From Streptococcus infantarius subsp. infantarius ATCC BAA-102 (GTDB lineage Bacteria; Bacillota; Bacilli; Lactobacillales; Streptococcaceae): a DNA stretch of 64,000 nt. A model generated the notes under the pieces. That model was not told the DNA's origin, ran no database searches, and saw nothing but the letters and a program-made list of their open reading frames with translations. The translations under genes were made by a program, and so were the position numbers. Each line of letters starts with the position of its first letter. Position 1 is the stretch's first letter. Below are positions 30,457 to 40,213 of the stretch, one piece after another. Location: NCBI RefSeq assembly GCF_000154985.1, contig NZ_DS572684.1, positions 1 to 64,000 of the forward strand. The letters run 5' to 3'.

Positions 30457-30573
30457 CTCCTAAAAAATCATTTTTTTGCTTGACTTGGAGTTAGCTCCAA
30501 GGTGTATGATAGGGATACTTGAAAAAAGCTGAGAAGTTTTTAAAAATGATTGTCAAATAAAAAGGAGAAATAT

Positions 30574-32433
30574 ATGGTACTTGAAACAATTGCATCGCCA
30601 CAAGATTTAAAAAAATTGTCTCGTGAGGACTTGCAACGTGTGGTTGATGAAGCTCGTCAAGCTTTGCTTGAAAAAACAAGTCAGCATGGCGGACACAACG
30701 GACCAAACTTTGGTATGGTTGAAATGACAGTTGCTATGCACTACGTCTTTAATTCACCGGTTGATAAATTTATCTTTGACGTTTCTCACCAATCATACGT
30801 TCATAAAATGTTGACTGGGCGTGCGCAAGCCTTTCTTGACCCAGATCACTATGATGACGTGTCTGGTTATACAAATCCCAAAGAAAGTGAACATGATTTG
30901 TTTACCATTGGGCATACTTCAACCTCTTTGTCACTGGCTTCAGGTGTGGCAAAAGCGCGTGATTTAAAAGATGAAGTTTACAATGTTGTTGCTGTTATCG
31001 GTGATGGTTCACTGTCAGGTGGAATGGCTTATGAAGGCTTGAACCAAATCACAACAGAAGGAACCAATACGATTGTTATTGTTAATGATAATGACCAATC
31101 AATCGCAGCAAATCCAAGTGGAATGGCTTATGAAGGCTTGAACCAAATCACAACAGAAGGAACCAATACGATTGTTATTGTTAATGATAATGACCAATCA
31201 ATCGCAGCAAATCCAACTGGTGGCATTTACACAGCACTTCGTGATTTGCGTGAAAACAATGGCAAAGCTGCTAATAATTTCTTTGAGGCATTTGGTTTTG
31301 ATTATCATTATCTTGAAGCAGGAAATGATTTGACTCAATTAATTGCTCTTTTTGAAGAAGTAAAAGATGCGAATCACCCAGTTTTGTTACATATTCATAC
31401 ACAAAAAGGTCACGGCGTGTCATTTATGGAAGAAAATCGCGAAGCCTTCCATGCTGGAGGACCTTACATTCCAGAAACTGGAGAATACCTTCGTCACACA
31501 ACTTCAGGTGAAACTTACAACAGCATTACGACAGAATTTGTTTTAGACAAAATTGAAAAAGATCCAACGGTTGTTGCTGTAAATGCAGGAACTCCGATGT
31601 TTATGTTGAATCAAGAGCAACGTCAAAAGGCTGGTAAACAATTTGTTGATGTAGGGATCGCTGAAGAAGAAGCAGCGACTATGGCAGCTGGTCTTGCTAA
31701 AAATGGTGCAAAACCAATCTGGTACGTCGCAGCACCATTTATGCAACGTACATATGACCAATGGTCACATGACATCGCACTTAATAATCTTCCGGTGACA
31801 ACCTTGGTTTACTCAGCGTCAGTTAGTGCCATGAATGATGAAAGTCACCTTGGTTTCTTCGATATTCCATTCTTGGCTCACATTCCAAATGTGGTTTACT
31901 TGGCGCCAACAAGTAAAGAAGAGCATCTAGCGATGCTTGATTGGGCTGTTGAACAAAATGAACACCCAGTTGCTATTCGTATTCCAGTTGGTCCACTTCG
32001 TGAGACTGGAGTAGCTGATACGACAGATTATTCAATTCTTAACAAGAACCAAGTCACTCAAAAAGGTAGCAAGGTTGCTATCTTTGGTCTTGGTAATTTC
32101 TATGGTTTAGCTGAAGAAGTGGCTAAAGAATTGGCCGACAAACACGGAATCACAGCAACCCTTGTTAATCCAAAATTCATCACAGGATTAGACGAAGAAT
32201 TACTTGATAGCTTGGAATCTGAACACCAAGTTGCGGTGACTTTAGAAGATGGTGTGCTTGAAGGTGGCTATGGTCAAATGATTGCAAGTTACCTTGGAAA
32301 TACAGACATCAAGATTCAAAATTACGGTGTAGAGAAAGCCTTCCATGACCGTTACAATCCTAAAGAACTTTTAGCAGAAAATGGTGTGACGGTTGATAAT
32401 ATTGTCAAAAATATTTTAGCAAGTCTTGCTTGA
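30574..32433 (+). CDS. DXS-like transketolase-family TPP enzyme with internal duplication
   Basis: Thiamine-diphosphate enzyme related to 1-deoxyxylulose-5-phosphate synthase and transketolase, 619 aa from ATG 30574 (AAGGAG upstream). The TPP motif GDGSLSGG..NDND is present, followed by the pyrimidine-binding domain (from about 320) and a transketolase C-terminal domain (from about 490). Oddity: residues 149-181 are repeated exactly as 182-214 because of a perfect 99-bp tandem duplication inside the TPP-binding motif. Without it the protein would be 586 aa. The mevalonate kinase gene at the window end implies a mevalonate pathway, so a true DXS role is doubtful; the natural reaction is unknown. 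Whether the duplicated form folds is uncertain. Confidence 0.85.
   Translation: MVLETIASPQDLKKLSREDLQRVVDEARQALLEKTSQHGGHNGPNFGMVEMTVAMHYVFNSPVDKFIFDVSHQSYVHKMLTGRAQAFLDPDHYDDVSGYTNPKESEHDLFTIGHTSTSLSLASGVAKARDLKDEVYNVVAVIGDGSLSGGMAYEGLNQITTEGTNTIVIVNDNDQSIAANPSGMAYEGLNQITTEGTNTIVIVNDNDQSIAANPTGGIYTALRDLRENNGKAANNFFEAFGFDYHYLEAGNDLTQLIALFEEVKDANHPVLLHIHTQKGHGVSFMEENREAFHAGGPYIPETGEYLRHTTSGETYNSITTEFVLDKIEKDPTVVAVNAGTPMFMLNQEQRQKAGKQFVDVGIAEEEAATMAAGLAKNGAKPIWYVAAPFMQRTYDQWSHDIALNNLPVTTLVYSASVSAMNDESHLGFFDIPFLAHIPNVVYLAPTSKEEHLAMLDWAVEQNEHPVAIRIPVGPLRETGVADTTDYSILNKNQVTQKGSKVAIFGLGNFYGLAEEVAKELADKHGITATLVNPKFITGLDEELLDSLESEHQVAVTLEDGVLEGGYGQMIASYLGNTDIKIQNYGVEKAFHDRYNPKELLAENGVTVDNIVKNILASLA
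31019..31216 (+). repeat. Perfect 99-bp tandem duplication inside the DXS-like gene
   Basis: Copies 31019-31117 and 31118-31216 are identical. The unit length keeps the frame and adds 33 residues. It begins with GTGGAATGGC and ends with AATCCAA. Perfect identity implies a very recent event or an assembly artefact. Confidence 0.97.
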
Positions 32434-32447
32434 TTTAAATAGGAAAA

Positions 32448-32480
32448 AGAGTCTTAGAGAGTTTCGTCTAAGGCTCTTTT
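32448..32480 (+). terminator. Terminator after the DXS-like gene
   Basis: An 11-bp stem AGAGTCTTAGA/TCTAAGGCTCT (one G-U) and TTTT tail. Confidence 0.82.
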
Positions 32481-32564
32481 CAAGAATTTGTGTCATTAAC
32501 GGTTAAGAGTCTCTTTTTTATCAAAAATTTGTTATACTGAAAGGTGACTTTTTGAAAGGACTGA

Positions 32565-33224
32565 ATGTATTTGGCAAAGGTAAGAAAAAGGAAGAAAAGA
32601 AGAAGGGTTAGTGGAAGACGACGTCGAAAAAATGTCCCTCGTTCTGTCTTATATGGCATAACCTTTCTAGCCTTTTTGGCTTTTTTGACCTTGATTTTCT
32701 TCGCCTATCACTCGCAGGAAGCAGCAAATCCAACCTCCGCAGACACTAGTCAATCATCTCAAGACACGACGACCATATCTTTCATTCAAATTATTGGTGA
32801 ATTAGCTCGTCAAATCGCTGCGCAAAATGACCTTTACGCTTCGGTCATGATTGCGCAAGCCATTTTAGAATCGAACAGTAGTCAGTCAAAACTGAGTCAA
32901 GCACCCAATTATAATTTCTTTGGCATCAAAGGGGATTATAAGGGGCAGTCGGTGACTATGCAGACTTGGGAGGATGATGGCAATGGGAATTCTTACACCA
33001 TTGATGCTCAATTTCGTTCTTATGGTAGTCTGGAGGAATCTCTGCAGGATTATGCTCAGTTTCTTCAAAAAGATTTGTATGTTGGTGTGCATAAATCAAG
33101 AACTGCTTCTTATCAAGATGCGACAGCAGCACTAACGGGAACTTATGCCACTGATACGTCTTATGGTAGCAAATTAAATCAACTCATTTCAGAATACGAT
33201 TTAACTATCTATGATAGTTGGTAA
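32565..33224 (+). CDS. Membrane-anchored GH73 glucosaminidase-domain protein
   Basis: Putative peptidoglycan hydrolase (endo-beta-N-acetylglucosaminidase family) of 219 aa. A very basic N-terminus (KRKKRRR and GRRRRK) precedes one transmembrane helix (about 28-48), then a Ser/Thr linker and the glucosaminidase domain (about 70-215). The expected catalytic Glu is in AQAILESN, and YNFFGIKGDYKG and QFRSYGSLEESLQDY are family motifs. Start ATG 32565 has GAAAGGA just upstream; TTG 32571 is an alternative. It has no repeat or LysM cell-wall domain, so it probably acts from the membrane, e.g. in daughter-cell separation. Confidence 0.85.
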   Translation: MYLAKVRKRKKRRRVSGRRRRKNVPRSVLYGITFLAFLAFLTLIFFAYHSQEAANPTSADTSQSSQDTTTISFIQIIGELARQIAAQNDLYASVMIAQAILESNSSQSKLSQAPNYNFFGIKGDYKGQSVTMQTWEDDGNGNSYTIDAQFRSYGSLEESLQDYAQFLQKDLYVGVHKSRTASYQDATAALTGTYATDTSYGSKLNQLISEYDLTIYDSW

Positions 33225-33343
33225 GCATACTTTTTTGAGTCAAAAAAAGAATTGTCAGTATTGCTTTAAAGTTCAAAGAAAAGCGTGCAAAATAGAGTTG
33301 AAATATGCTATAATGAAAAGTGATATACAAAGAGGAGATAAGT

Positions 33344-33724
33344 ATGGAATTAGTACGTGAAAAAGAATTTGTCAACCAATACCATTATGATGCAAGAAAT
33401 CTTGAATGGGAAAAAGAAAATGGTACACCGAAGACTAATTTTGAAGTCACATTTCAATTAGTGAAAAAAGACACAGACAATAATCAAACAACAATCGTTT
33501 CTGTTTTACAATTTATGGTCGTAAAACAAGAGTTTGTCATTAGCGGTGTTGTTTCACAAATGGTTCACATTCAAAATCGTATTGTCAATGAACCAAGTGA
33601 ATTCACTAAGGACGAAGTTGAATATTTGGCAGCGCCTTTACTTGATATTGTGCAACGCCTAACATACGAAGTAACCGAAATTGCCCTCGATCGTCCAGGG
33701 GTTAAATTGGAGTTTAGAAGTTAA
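33344..33724 (+). CDS. DUF1149 family protein
   Basis: Small conserved streptococcal protein of 126 aa, function unknown; resembles SecB-like or stress-related folds in some annotations. It starts [22 protein letters not shown] 33344 has AGAGGAG directly upstream; an earlier in-frame ATG (33320) lacks one. A TATAAT at 33309-33314 gives it its own promoter. The stop overlaps the DegV start by 1 bp, so the five genes through the ABC-F ATPase likely form one operon. Confidence 0.85.
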   Translation: MELVREKEFVNQYHYDARNLEWEKENGTPKTNFEVTFQLVKKDTDNNQTTIVSVLQFMVVKQEFVISGVVSQMVHIQNRIVNEPSEFTKDEVEYLAAPLLDIVQRLTYEVTEIALDRPGVKLEFRS

Positions 33725-34572
33725 TGAAATTAGCAGTTATAACAGATACAACCGCAGTTTTGTCAGATGACCTTAAGGCAAAAGAAAATCTTTTTGTCTT
33801 AGATATCCCAATCATGATTGGTGGTATTTCTTACGTTGAAGGTAAAGACTTGAGCCTTGATGATTTTTACAGAAAAATGGCTATGTCACCAACCTTACCT
33901 AAGACAAGCCAACCAAGTCTAGCAAAATTAGATGAAATTTTGACACAACTTTCAACTGAAGGCTATACACACGTTGTAGGATTGTTTTTGTCATCAGGCA
34001 TTTCAGGATTTTGGCAGAATATTCAATTCTTAATTGAAGATTATCCTGAATTAATGATTGCATTTCCAGATAGTAAAATCACTTCAGCACCATTAGGTAG
34101 CATGGTTAAAAACACACTTAATTGGGCTGAAAATGGTCTTTCATTTGATGATATTTTGGCTAAATTGCAAAAGCAAATCGATGGAACAGGTGCCTTTATC
34201 ATGGTTGATGATTTAAATCACTTGGTAAAAGGTGGACGTTTGTCAAATGGTTCAGCTTTGATTGGTAACTTGCTTAGCATCAAACCAATTCTTTATTTTA
34301 ATGACGAAGGTGTTATTGAAGTTTATGAAAAAGTGCGAACTGAGAAAAAAGCTATCAAACGTCTTGTTGATGTTTTGTCTGACGTGACTGAAAATGGAGA
34401 ATACGAAGTTTTCATCATTCATTCTCGCGCAGAAGAAAAAGCTCAATATTTCTATCAAGCTTTGGCTGAAAGAGGTCAAACGAAGAATCTTGAAATCGTA
34501 TCATTTGATGGCGTAATTGCTACTCATTTAGGGGAAGGTGCCGTTGCATTTGGTTTCACACCAATTGTCTAA
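33724..34572 (+). CDS. DegV family fatty-acid-binding protein
   Basis: Lipid-binding protein of 282 aa; FakB-type members present fatty acids to the kinase FakA. The N-terminus [14 protein letters not shown], the fatty-acid loop KTSQPS (about 60-65) and [14 protein letters not shown] are family hallmarks. Start overlaps the upstream stop (TAATG). Whether this copy works with FakA cannot be told from sequence. Confidence 0.9.
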   Translation: MKLAVITDTTAVLSDDLKAKENLFVLDIPIMIGGISYVEGKDLSLDDFYRKMAMSPTLPKTSQPSLAKLDEILTQLSTEGYTHVVGLFLSSGISGFWQNIQFLIEDYPELMIAFPDSKITSAPLGSMVKNTLNWAENGLSFDDILAKLQKQIDGTGAFIMVDDLNHLVKGGRLSNGSALIGNLLSIKPILYFNDEGVIEVYEKVRTEKKAIKRLVDVLSDVTENGEYEVFIIHSRAEEKAQYFYQALAERGQTKNLEIVSFDGVIATHLGEGAVAFGFTPIV

Positions 34573-34595
34573 GTGCTAGAGAGGAAAAGAAAAAC

Positions 34596-35363
34596 ATGAG
34601 TATTAAAGTTATCGTAGCAGGTTTTAAAGGGAGAATGGGTTCAGCAGCAGTTAACATGGTTAAGGGAGATGACGATTTAACCTTAGCAGCTTTGCTTGAT
34701 CCATTTGCAACAGAAAAAGAAATTGATGGCGTCCCAGTATTCACTGATAAATCACAACTAGTTGGTTTTGATGCTGATGTGTGGGTTGATTTTACAATGC
34801 CAGCTGTTGCTTATGAAAACACTCGTTTTGCTTTAAAAAATGGCTTTGCTCCAGTTGTTGGGACAACAGGATTTTCTGAAGACGAAATTACCGAATTGAT
34901 TGCTCTTTCTGAAGAAAAAAAAACAGGTGGTTTGATTGCTCCAAACTTTGCAATTGGTGCTATTTTACTCATGGAATTTGCCGCTAAGGCTGCCAAATAT
35001 TTTCCGGACCTTGAAATCATTGAACTACATCATGACAATAAGAAAGATGCTCCTTCAGGTACAGCTGTGAAAACAGCGGAATTGATTCGTGAAGTTCGTC
35101 AACCTAAAAAACAAGGGGTTGCAGATGAAGTTGAAACGTTAAAAGGAGCGCGCGGGGCTGATTTTGATGGTATGCGTATCCATAGTGTTCGTTTACCTGG
35201 CTTGGTTGCGCACCAAGAAGTTATTTTCGGTGCCCAAGGTGAGGGATTGACACTTCGTCATGATTCTTATGATCGTATTTCGTTTATGAGTGGTGTTAAT
35301 ATTGGAATTAAAGCAGTTGTCAAACGAGATAAGCTCGTTTATGGTTTGGAAAAATTACTATGA
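34596..35363 (+). CDS. dapB: 4-hydroxy-tetrahydrodipicolinate reductase
   Basis: NAD(P)H-dependent step of the lysine/diaminopimelate pathway, providing the peptidoglycan lysine. It has 255 aa. The nucleotide-binding motif [15 protein letters not shown] is N-terminal, VGTTGFSE follows, and the substrate/catalytic motif [15 protein letters not shown] is at about 147-161. GAGAGGAAAAG precedes the ATG. It overlaps cca by 4 bp. Confidence 0.97.
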   Translation: MSIKVIVAGFKGRMGSAAVNMVKGDDDLTLAALLDPFATEKEIDGVPVFTDKSQLVGFDADVWVDFTMPAVAYENTRFALKNGFAPVVGTTGFSEDEITELIALSEEKKTGGLIAPNFAIGAILLMEFAAKAAKYFPDLEIIELHHDNKKDAPSGTAVKTAELIREVRQPKKQGVADEVETLKGARGADFDGMRIHSVRLPGLVAHQEVIFGAQGEGLTLRHDSYDRISFMSGVNIGIKAVVKRDKLVYGLEKLL

Positions 35364-36565
35364 AATTAAACAATCTGCCTTCTGAATTTCAGGAGGCTTT
35401 ACCAATCTTGAAAAAAATTCGTGAAGCAGGCTATGAGGCATACTTCGTTGGCGGTAGCGTTCGAGATGTCTTACTAAATCGCCCAATTCACGATGTCGAT
35501 ATTGCAACAAGTTCTTACCCAGAAGAAACAAAAAGTATTTTTCACCGTACCGTTGATATTGGGATTGAGCATGGGACTGTGCTTGTTCTTGAAGAAGGTG
35601 GTGAGTATGAAATCACTACTTTCCGTACGGAAGATGTTTATGTAGATTATCGTAGACCAAGTAGCGTATCTTTTGTTCGCTCACTTGAAGAGGACTTAAA
35701 ACGTCGTGACTTTACGGTAAATGCTTTTGCACTTGATGAAACAGGTTTGATTATTGATAAATTTAATGGCTTAGCTGACCTGAAAGCCAAATTGTTACGT
35801 GCGGTTGGAAATCCAGCTGAGCGTTTTAATGAAGATGCCCTTCGCATCATGCGTGGTTTCCGTTTTTCAGCTAGTCTTGATTTTGATATTGAACCTGAGA
35901 CTTTTGCTGCCATGGCAGCACATGCGCCCTTACTGGAAAAAATTTCAGTAGAGCGCTCTTTTATTGAATTTGACAAATTATTGATGGCACCTTTCTGGCG
36001 TAAAGGGATTAAAGCCATGATTGCAAGTGAAGCTCAAAAATACCTTCCTCATCTTGAGAATGCTCATGATCATTTGCAACAATTCTTAGATGATTTGGCA
36101 GACGATTATCACTTTAAAACATCAGAACAAGCTTGGGCAGCTTTGCTATTAGCATTGGATGTCAAAGATGTTCGTGCCTTTTTGCGAGCTTGGAAAACAT
36201 CAAGTCAATTCCAAAAAGATGTTGAAAAGATTGTGTCAATCTATCGTTTCCGTTTGACAAATGAGCTTGATAAGATGGAAATGTATTGCTATGGTTGTAA
36301 TCTTATCGAACAAGCAGAAGACCTTCGTTTAGGTTTTGGTCTACCAGTTGATTTTGCGACGATTGAGCGCTTGGATAAGGAATTAACCATTCATGACAAA
36401 CATGAGATTGTGGTCAACGGTGGTATGCTGATTAAAGAAATGCAGTTTAAACCAGGACCTGAGCTTGGTCAAATCCTAAAAGCAATCGAACAACATATTG
36501 TCCTTGGTGAGCTTGCCAATGATAAAGAAGCTATTTTTGAATTTATTAGAAAGGAAAGTAAATGA
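35360..36565 (+). CDS. cca: CCA tRNA nucleotidyltransferase
   Basis: Adds or repairs the 3' CCA of tRNAs without a template, needed here because the two tRNA genes in this window lack encoded CCA. It has 401 aa. The class II signature GGSVRD (about 32-37) and the metal-binding DVD in HDVDIATS are present, followed by RRDFTVNA and the [12 protein letters not shown] helix. The dapB-cca pairing is common in streptococci. Both ends overlap neighbours by 4 bp. Confidence 0.97.
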   Translation: MKLNNLPSEFQEALPILKKIREAGYEAYFVGGSVRDVLLNRPIHDVDIATSSYPEETKSIFHRTVDIGIEHGTVLVLEEGGEYEITTFRTEDVYVDYRRPSSVSFVRSLEEDLKRRDFTVNAFALDETGLIIDKFNGLADLKAKLLRAVGNPAERFNEDALRIMRGFRFSASLDFDIEPETFAAMAAHAPLLEKISVERSFIEFDKLLMAPFWRKGIKAMIASEAQKYLPHLENAHDHLQQFLDDLADDYHFKTSEQAWAALLLALDVKDVRAFLRAWKTSSQFQKDVEKIVSIYRFRLTNELDKMEMYCYGCNLIEQAEDLRLGFGLPVDFATIERLDKELTIHDKHEIVVNGGMLIKEMQFKPGPELGQILKAIEQHIVLGELANDKEAIFEFIRKESK

Positions 36566-38430
36566 GCGATTTTATCGTAGAACACTTAACGAAATCCGTT
36601 GGTGACAAGACAGTATTTAGTGATATTTCCTTTATTATTCATGATTTTGATCGTATCGGGATTATTGGGGTTAACGGAACTGGTAAGACAACCCTTTTAG
36701 ATGTTATTTCGGGACGTCTTGGTTTTGATGGTGATGTGTCGCCGTTTTCAGCTAAGAATGGATATAAAATTGCCTATTTGACGCAAGAACCTGAATTCGA
36801 TGATAACAAAACGATTTTGGATACAGTTTTGTCATCGGATTTGCGTGAAATGACTTTGATTAAGACTTATGAAACTTTGATGGCTAATTATGATGAAGCC
36901 AATCAAGATAAGCTTGAAAAAGTTATAGCAGAAATGGATTCGCTTGACGCTTGGGCTATCGAGAGCGAAGTGAAGACAGTTTTAACAAAACTAGGTCTAG
37001 AAGATTTGTCACAAAAAGTTGGTGACTTGTCTGGTGGGCTTCGTCGTCGTGTTCAGTTAGCGCAAGTTTTGTTGAATGATGCTGATTTGCTTCTGTTGGA
37101 CGAACCGACTAACCATTTGGACATTGATACCATCGCTTGGTTGACGAATTACTTGAAAACTTCTAAAAAGACAGTTCTCTTCATCACCCACGACCGTTAT
37201 TTCTTAGATAATGTCGCAACCCGTATCTTTGAGTTGGCTAATAGTCAATTGACAGAATACCAAGGAAATTATCAGGATTGTGTGCGTTTGCGTGCGGAGC
37301 AAGATGAGCGTGATGCGGCTACGCTTCATAAAAAGAAACAACTTTATAAGCAAGAGTTGGCTTGGATGCGTACGCAACCACAAGCGCGTGCGACAAAACA
37401 ACAAGCGCGTATCAATCGTTTCAATGATTTGAAAGCTGATTTGTCTGGAACGACTCAATCAACAGAGCTGGAAATCAATTTTGAAACAAGTCGTATCGGG
37501 AAAAAAGTAATTAATTTTGAAAATGTGTCTTTTGCTTTTCCGGATAAACAAATTTTGACTGACTTTAACCTTTTGGTGCAAAATAAAGACCGCATTGGTA
37601 TCGTTGGTGATAATGGTGTCGGAAAATCTACGCTTCTTAATTTGATTAATGGTGATTTGCAACCAATAAGCGGAAAACTTGAAATTGGTGAAACAGTTCG
37701 CATTGGTTACTTTTCACAGTTGCCAAAAGACATGGACGAAGACAAACGTGTCATCAATTATTTGCAAGAAGTAGCAGATGAAGTTAAGACAAGTGTCGGA
37801 ACAACAAGTGTGACGGATTTGTTAGAACAATTCCTTTTCCCACGTTCGACTCATGGAACATTGATTTCAAAATTATCTGGTGGTGAGAAAAAACGTCTTT
37901 ACCTTTTGAAGATTTTGATTGAAAAACCAAACGTTCTGCTTCTTGACGAACCAACCAATGACCTTGATATCGCAACTTTAACAGTTCTTGAAAGTTTCTT
38001 ACAAACTTTCCAAGGCCCCGTTATCACTGTTAGTCACGACCGTTATTTTCTTGACAAAGTGGCTAATAAAATTTTAGCTTTTGAAAATGGTCATGTGCGA
38101 GAATTTTTTGGTAACTACACCGATTATCTTGATGAAAAAGCATTTGAAGAAAATGCGGTAGTTCAAGTTAAGAAAGAAGCACAACAAAAGACAGAAAAAG
38201 AGAAAACGAAGAAAAAACGTATGTCTTACTTTGAAAAACAAGAGTGGGAAGTCATCGAAGATGAAATCGCCAAGCTTGAAGAAGACATCGAATCTATCGA
38301 AGCTCAAATGCAAGAAAATGCCAGCGATTATGGCAAACTAGCTGAGCTTCAACGTTCATTGGATGAAGCCAATGAAAACTTACTTGAAAAATACGAAAGA
38401 TATGAATACCTAAGTGACTTAGCAGAATAA
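36562..38430 (+). CDS. ABC-F family ATPase, Uup-like
   Basis: Soluble ribosome-associated ATPase of 622 aa with two ABC domains and no membrane segment. Walker A motifs are [11 protein letters not shown] (about 33-43) and [11 protein letters not shown] (about 347-357), with signatures [13 protein letters not shown] and [14 protein letters not shown] charged linker and a C-terminal coiled coil (about 530-620, Lys/Glu rich) match the Uup group. It acts on translating or stalled ribosomes. It overlaps cca by 4 bp at its start. Confidence 0.9.
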   Translation: MSDFIVEHLTKSVGDKTVFSDISFIIHDFDRIGIIGVNGTGKTTLLDVISGRLGFDGDVSPFSAKNGYKIAYLTQEPEFDDNKTILDTVLSSDLREMTLIKTYETLMANYDEANQDKLEKVIAEMDSLDAWAIESEVKTVLTKLGLEDLSQKVGDLSGGLRRRVQLAQVLLNDADLLLLDEPTNHLDIDTIAWLTNYLKTSKKTVLFITHDRYFLDNVATRIFELANSQLTEYQGNYQDCVRLRAEQDERDAATLHKKKQLYKQELAWMRTQPQARATKQQARINRFNDLKADLSGTTQSTELEINFETSRIGKKVINFENVSFAFPDKQILTDFNLLVQNKDRIGIVGDNGVGKSTLLNLINGDLQPISGKLEIGETVRIGYFSQLPKDMDEDKRVINYLQEVADEVKTSVGTTSVTDLLEQFLFPRSTHGTLISKLSGGEKKRLYLLKILIEKPNVLLLDEPTNDLDIATLTVLESFLQTFQGPVITVSHDRYFLDKVANKILAFENGHVREFFGNYTDYLDEKAFEENAVVQVKKEAQQKTEKEKTKKKRMSYFEKQEWEVIEDEIAKLEEDIESIEAQMQENASDYGKLAELQRSLDEANENLLEKYERYEYLSDLAE

Positions 38431-38471
38431 GCAAGGTCACTTCTTTCATATAAACATTAGAAAGGAAGACT

Positions 38472-40211
38472 ATGAAACTCATTTGGACTTATTTGAAAAG
38501 ATATCCCAAATGGCTAGTTCTCGATGTTATTGGGGCGCTTACCTTTGTAGTGGTTAACTTAGGCTTACCAACAGCTCTTGCTCGAATGATTGACCAAGGG
38601 GTTACAGTTGGAAATAAGGATAAGGTTTATTTCTGGGCACTGGTTATGCTGGTTGTCATCATCTTGGGGATGATCGGACGTGTGATTCTTGCTTATGCAG
38701 CAGGAAAAATTACCACAAACATGATTAAGGATATGCGTAATGACATGTATGATAAGTTACAGCAATATTCACATCAAGAATATGAACAAATCGGTGTGTC
38801 TTCCTTGGTAACACGGATGACCAGTGATGCTTTTATCTTGATGCAGTTTGCTGAGCAGACGTTACGTATGGGAGTCATTACACCTTTGATGATGATTTCT
38901 AGTGTGGTGATGATTTTAGTAACCAGTCCAACACTTGCTTGGATTGTAGCAGTTGCTATTCCATTTTTGGTTCTGGTTGTTTACTATGTGGCAACTCGTA
39001 CGCGTCCTTTATCAGAAAAACAACAATCAACTCTTGATAAAATCAACCAATATGTTCGTGAAAATTTAACTGGTTTACGTGTCATTCGTGCTTTTGCGAG
39101 AGAAGATTTTCAAGAACAGCGTTTTGGTAGCAAAAACGATGAATATAAAGACTTATCAAGCCGCTTATTTATTTTAACTGGTTTGACTGAACCACTCTTT
39201 GTTCTAATCATTATTTCAATGATTGTTGCTATTGTTTGGTTTGCTTTGAACCCATTGGCACATGGTGAGTTACAAATCGGTAACTTGGTAGCCTTTATTG
39301 AATATAGTTTCCACGCCTTATTCTCATTTCTTTTGTTTGCCAATTTCTTTACCATGTATCCTCGTATGGTGGTTTCAAGCGAACGTATTTCGGAAGTTAT
39401 GGCGATGCCAATTTCCATTGACCCTAATGATGATGGTGTGACTGAGACAGCTACAAAAGGTTATTTGGAATTTGACAAGGTAACCTTTGCTTACCCAGGT
39501 GAAACGGAAAGCCCAGTATTAAAAGACATTTCCTTTAAGGCAAAACCTGGTGAAACCATTGCCTTTATCGGGTCTACGGGTTCTGGTAAGTCATCACTGG
39601 TTAACTTGATTCCACGTTTTTATGACGTGACGCTTGGTAAGATTTTGGTTGATGGCGTTGATGTTAGGGATTATCAACTGAAAGCACTTCGTCAAAAGAT
39701 TGGCTTTATTCCGCAAAAAGCTCTGCTATTTACAGGAACCATCGAAGAAAACTTGAAGTATGGTAAGTCTGATGCGACAAGTGAGGAATTGCAAGCGGCA
39801 GCTGATATCGCACAAGCTAAAGAATTTATCGAAAGTCGTGATGAGCGCTATCAAACACATTTGGCTGAAGGCGGAAGTAATTTGTCTGGTGGGCAAAAGC
39901 AACGTTTGTCAATTGCGCGTGCAGTGGTTAAGAAACCAGACATCTATATCTTTGATGATTCTTTCTCAGCGCTTGATTATAAGACAGATGCTCAGTTGCG
40001 TGCTCGATTGAAAGAAGTGACGCAAGAAGCGACTGTTTTGATTGTGGCGCAACGTGTGGGAACTATCATGGATGCCGATCAAATCATTGTGCTTGATAAA
40101 GGTGAAATTGTTGGGCGCGGCACACATGATGAACTGATGCAATCAAATGACATCTATCGTGAAATTGCCAACTCACAATTGAACAAAGCAGAAGAAATGA
40201 AAGGAGAATAA
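38472..40211 (+). CDS. ABC exporter half-transporter, subunit 1
   Basis: Type IV ABC exporter with fused six-helix membrane domain (about 1-320) and ATPase domain (about 340-575), 579 aa. Walker A GSTGSGKS, signature NLSGGQKQRLSIARA and a Walker B ending in FDDS, i.e. Asp in place of the catalytic Glu. This degenerate ATP site is typical of one half of heterodimeric exporters; the partner is the next gene, 2 nt downstream. Substrate unknown; related pairs export drugs or peptides. Confidence 0.92.
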   Translation: MKLIWTYLKRYPKWLVLDVIGALTFVVVNLGLPTALARMIDQGVTVGNKDKVYFWALVMLVVIILGMIGRVILAYAAGKITTNMIKDMRNDMYDKLQQYSHQEYEQIGVSSLVTRMTSDAFILMQFAEQTLRMGVITPLMMISSVVMILVTSPTLAWIVAVAIPFLVLVVYYVATRTRPLSEKQQSTLDKINQYVRENLTGLRVIRAFAREDFQEQRFGSKNDEYKDLSSRLFILTGLTEPLFVLIIISMIVAIVWFALNPLAHGELQIGNLVAFIEYSFHALFSFLLFANFFTMYPRMVVSSERISEVMAMPISIDPNDDGVTETATKGYLEFDKVTFAYPGETESPVLKDISFKAKPGETIAFIGSTGSGKSSLVNLIPRFYDVTLGKILVDGVDVRDYQLKALRQKIGFIPQKALLFTGTIEENLKYGKSDATSEELQAAADIAQAKEFIESRDERYQTHLAEGGSNLSGGQKQRLSIARAVVKKPDIYIFDDSFSALDYKTDAQLRARLKEVTQEATVLIVAQRVGTIMDADQIIVLDKGEIVGRGTHDELMQSNDIYREIANSQLNKAEEMKGE

Positions 40212-40213
40212 GA

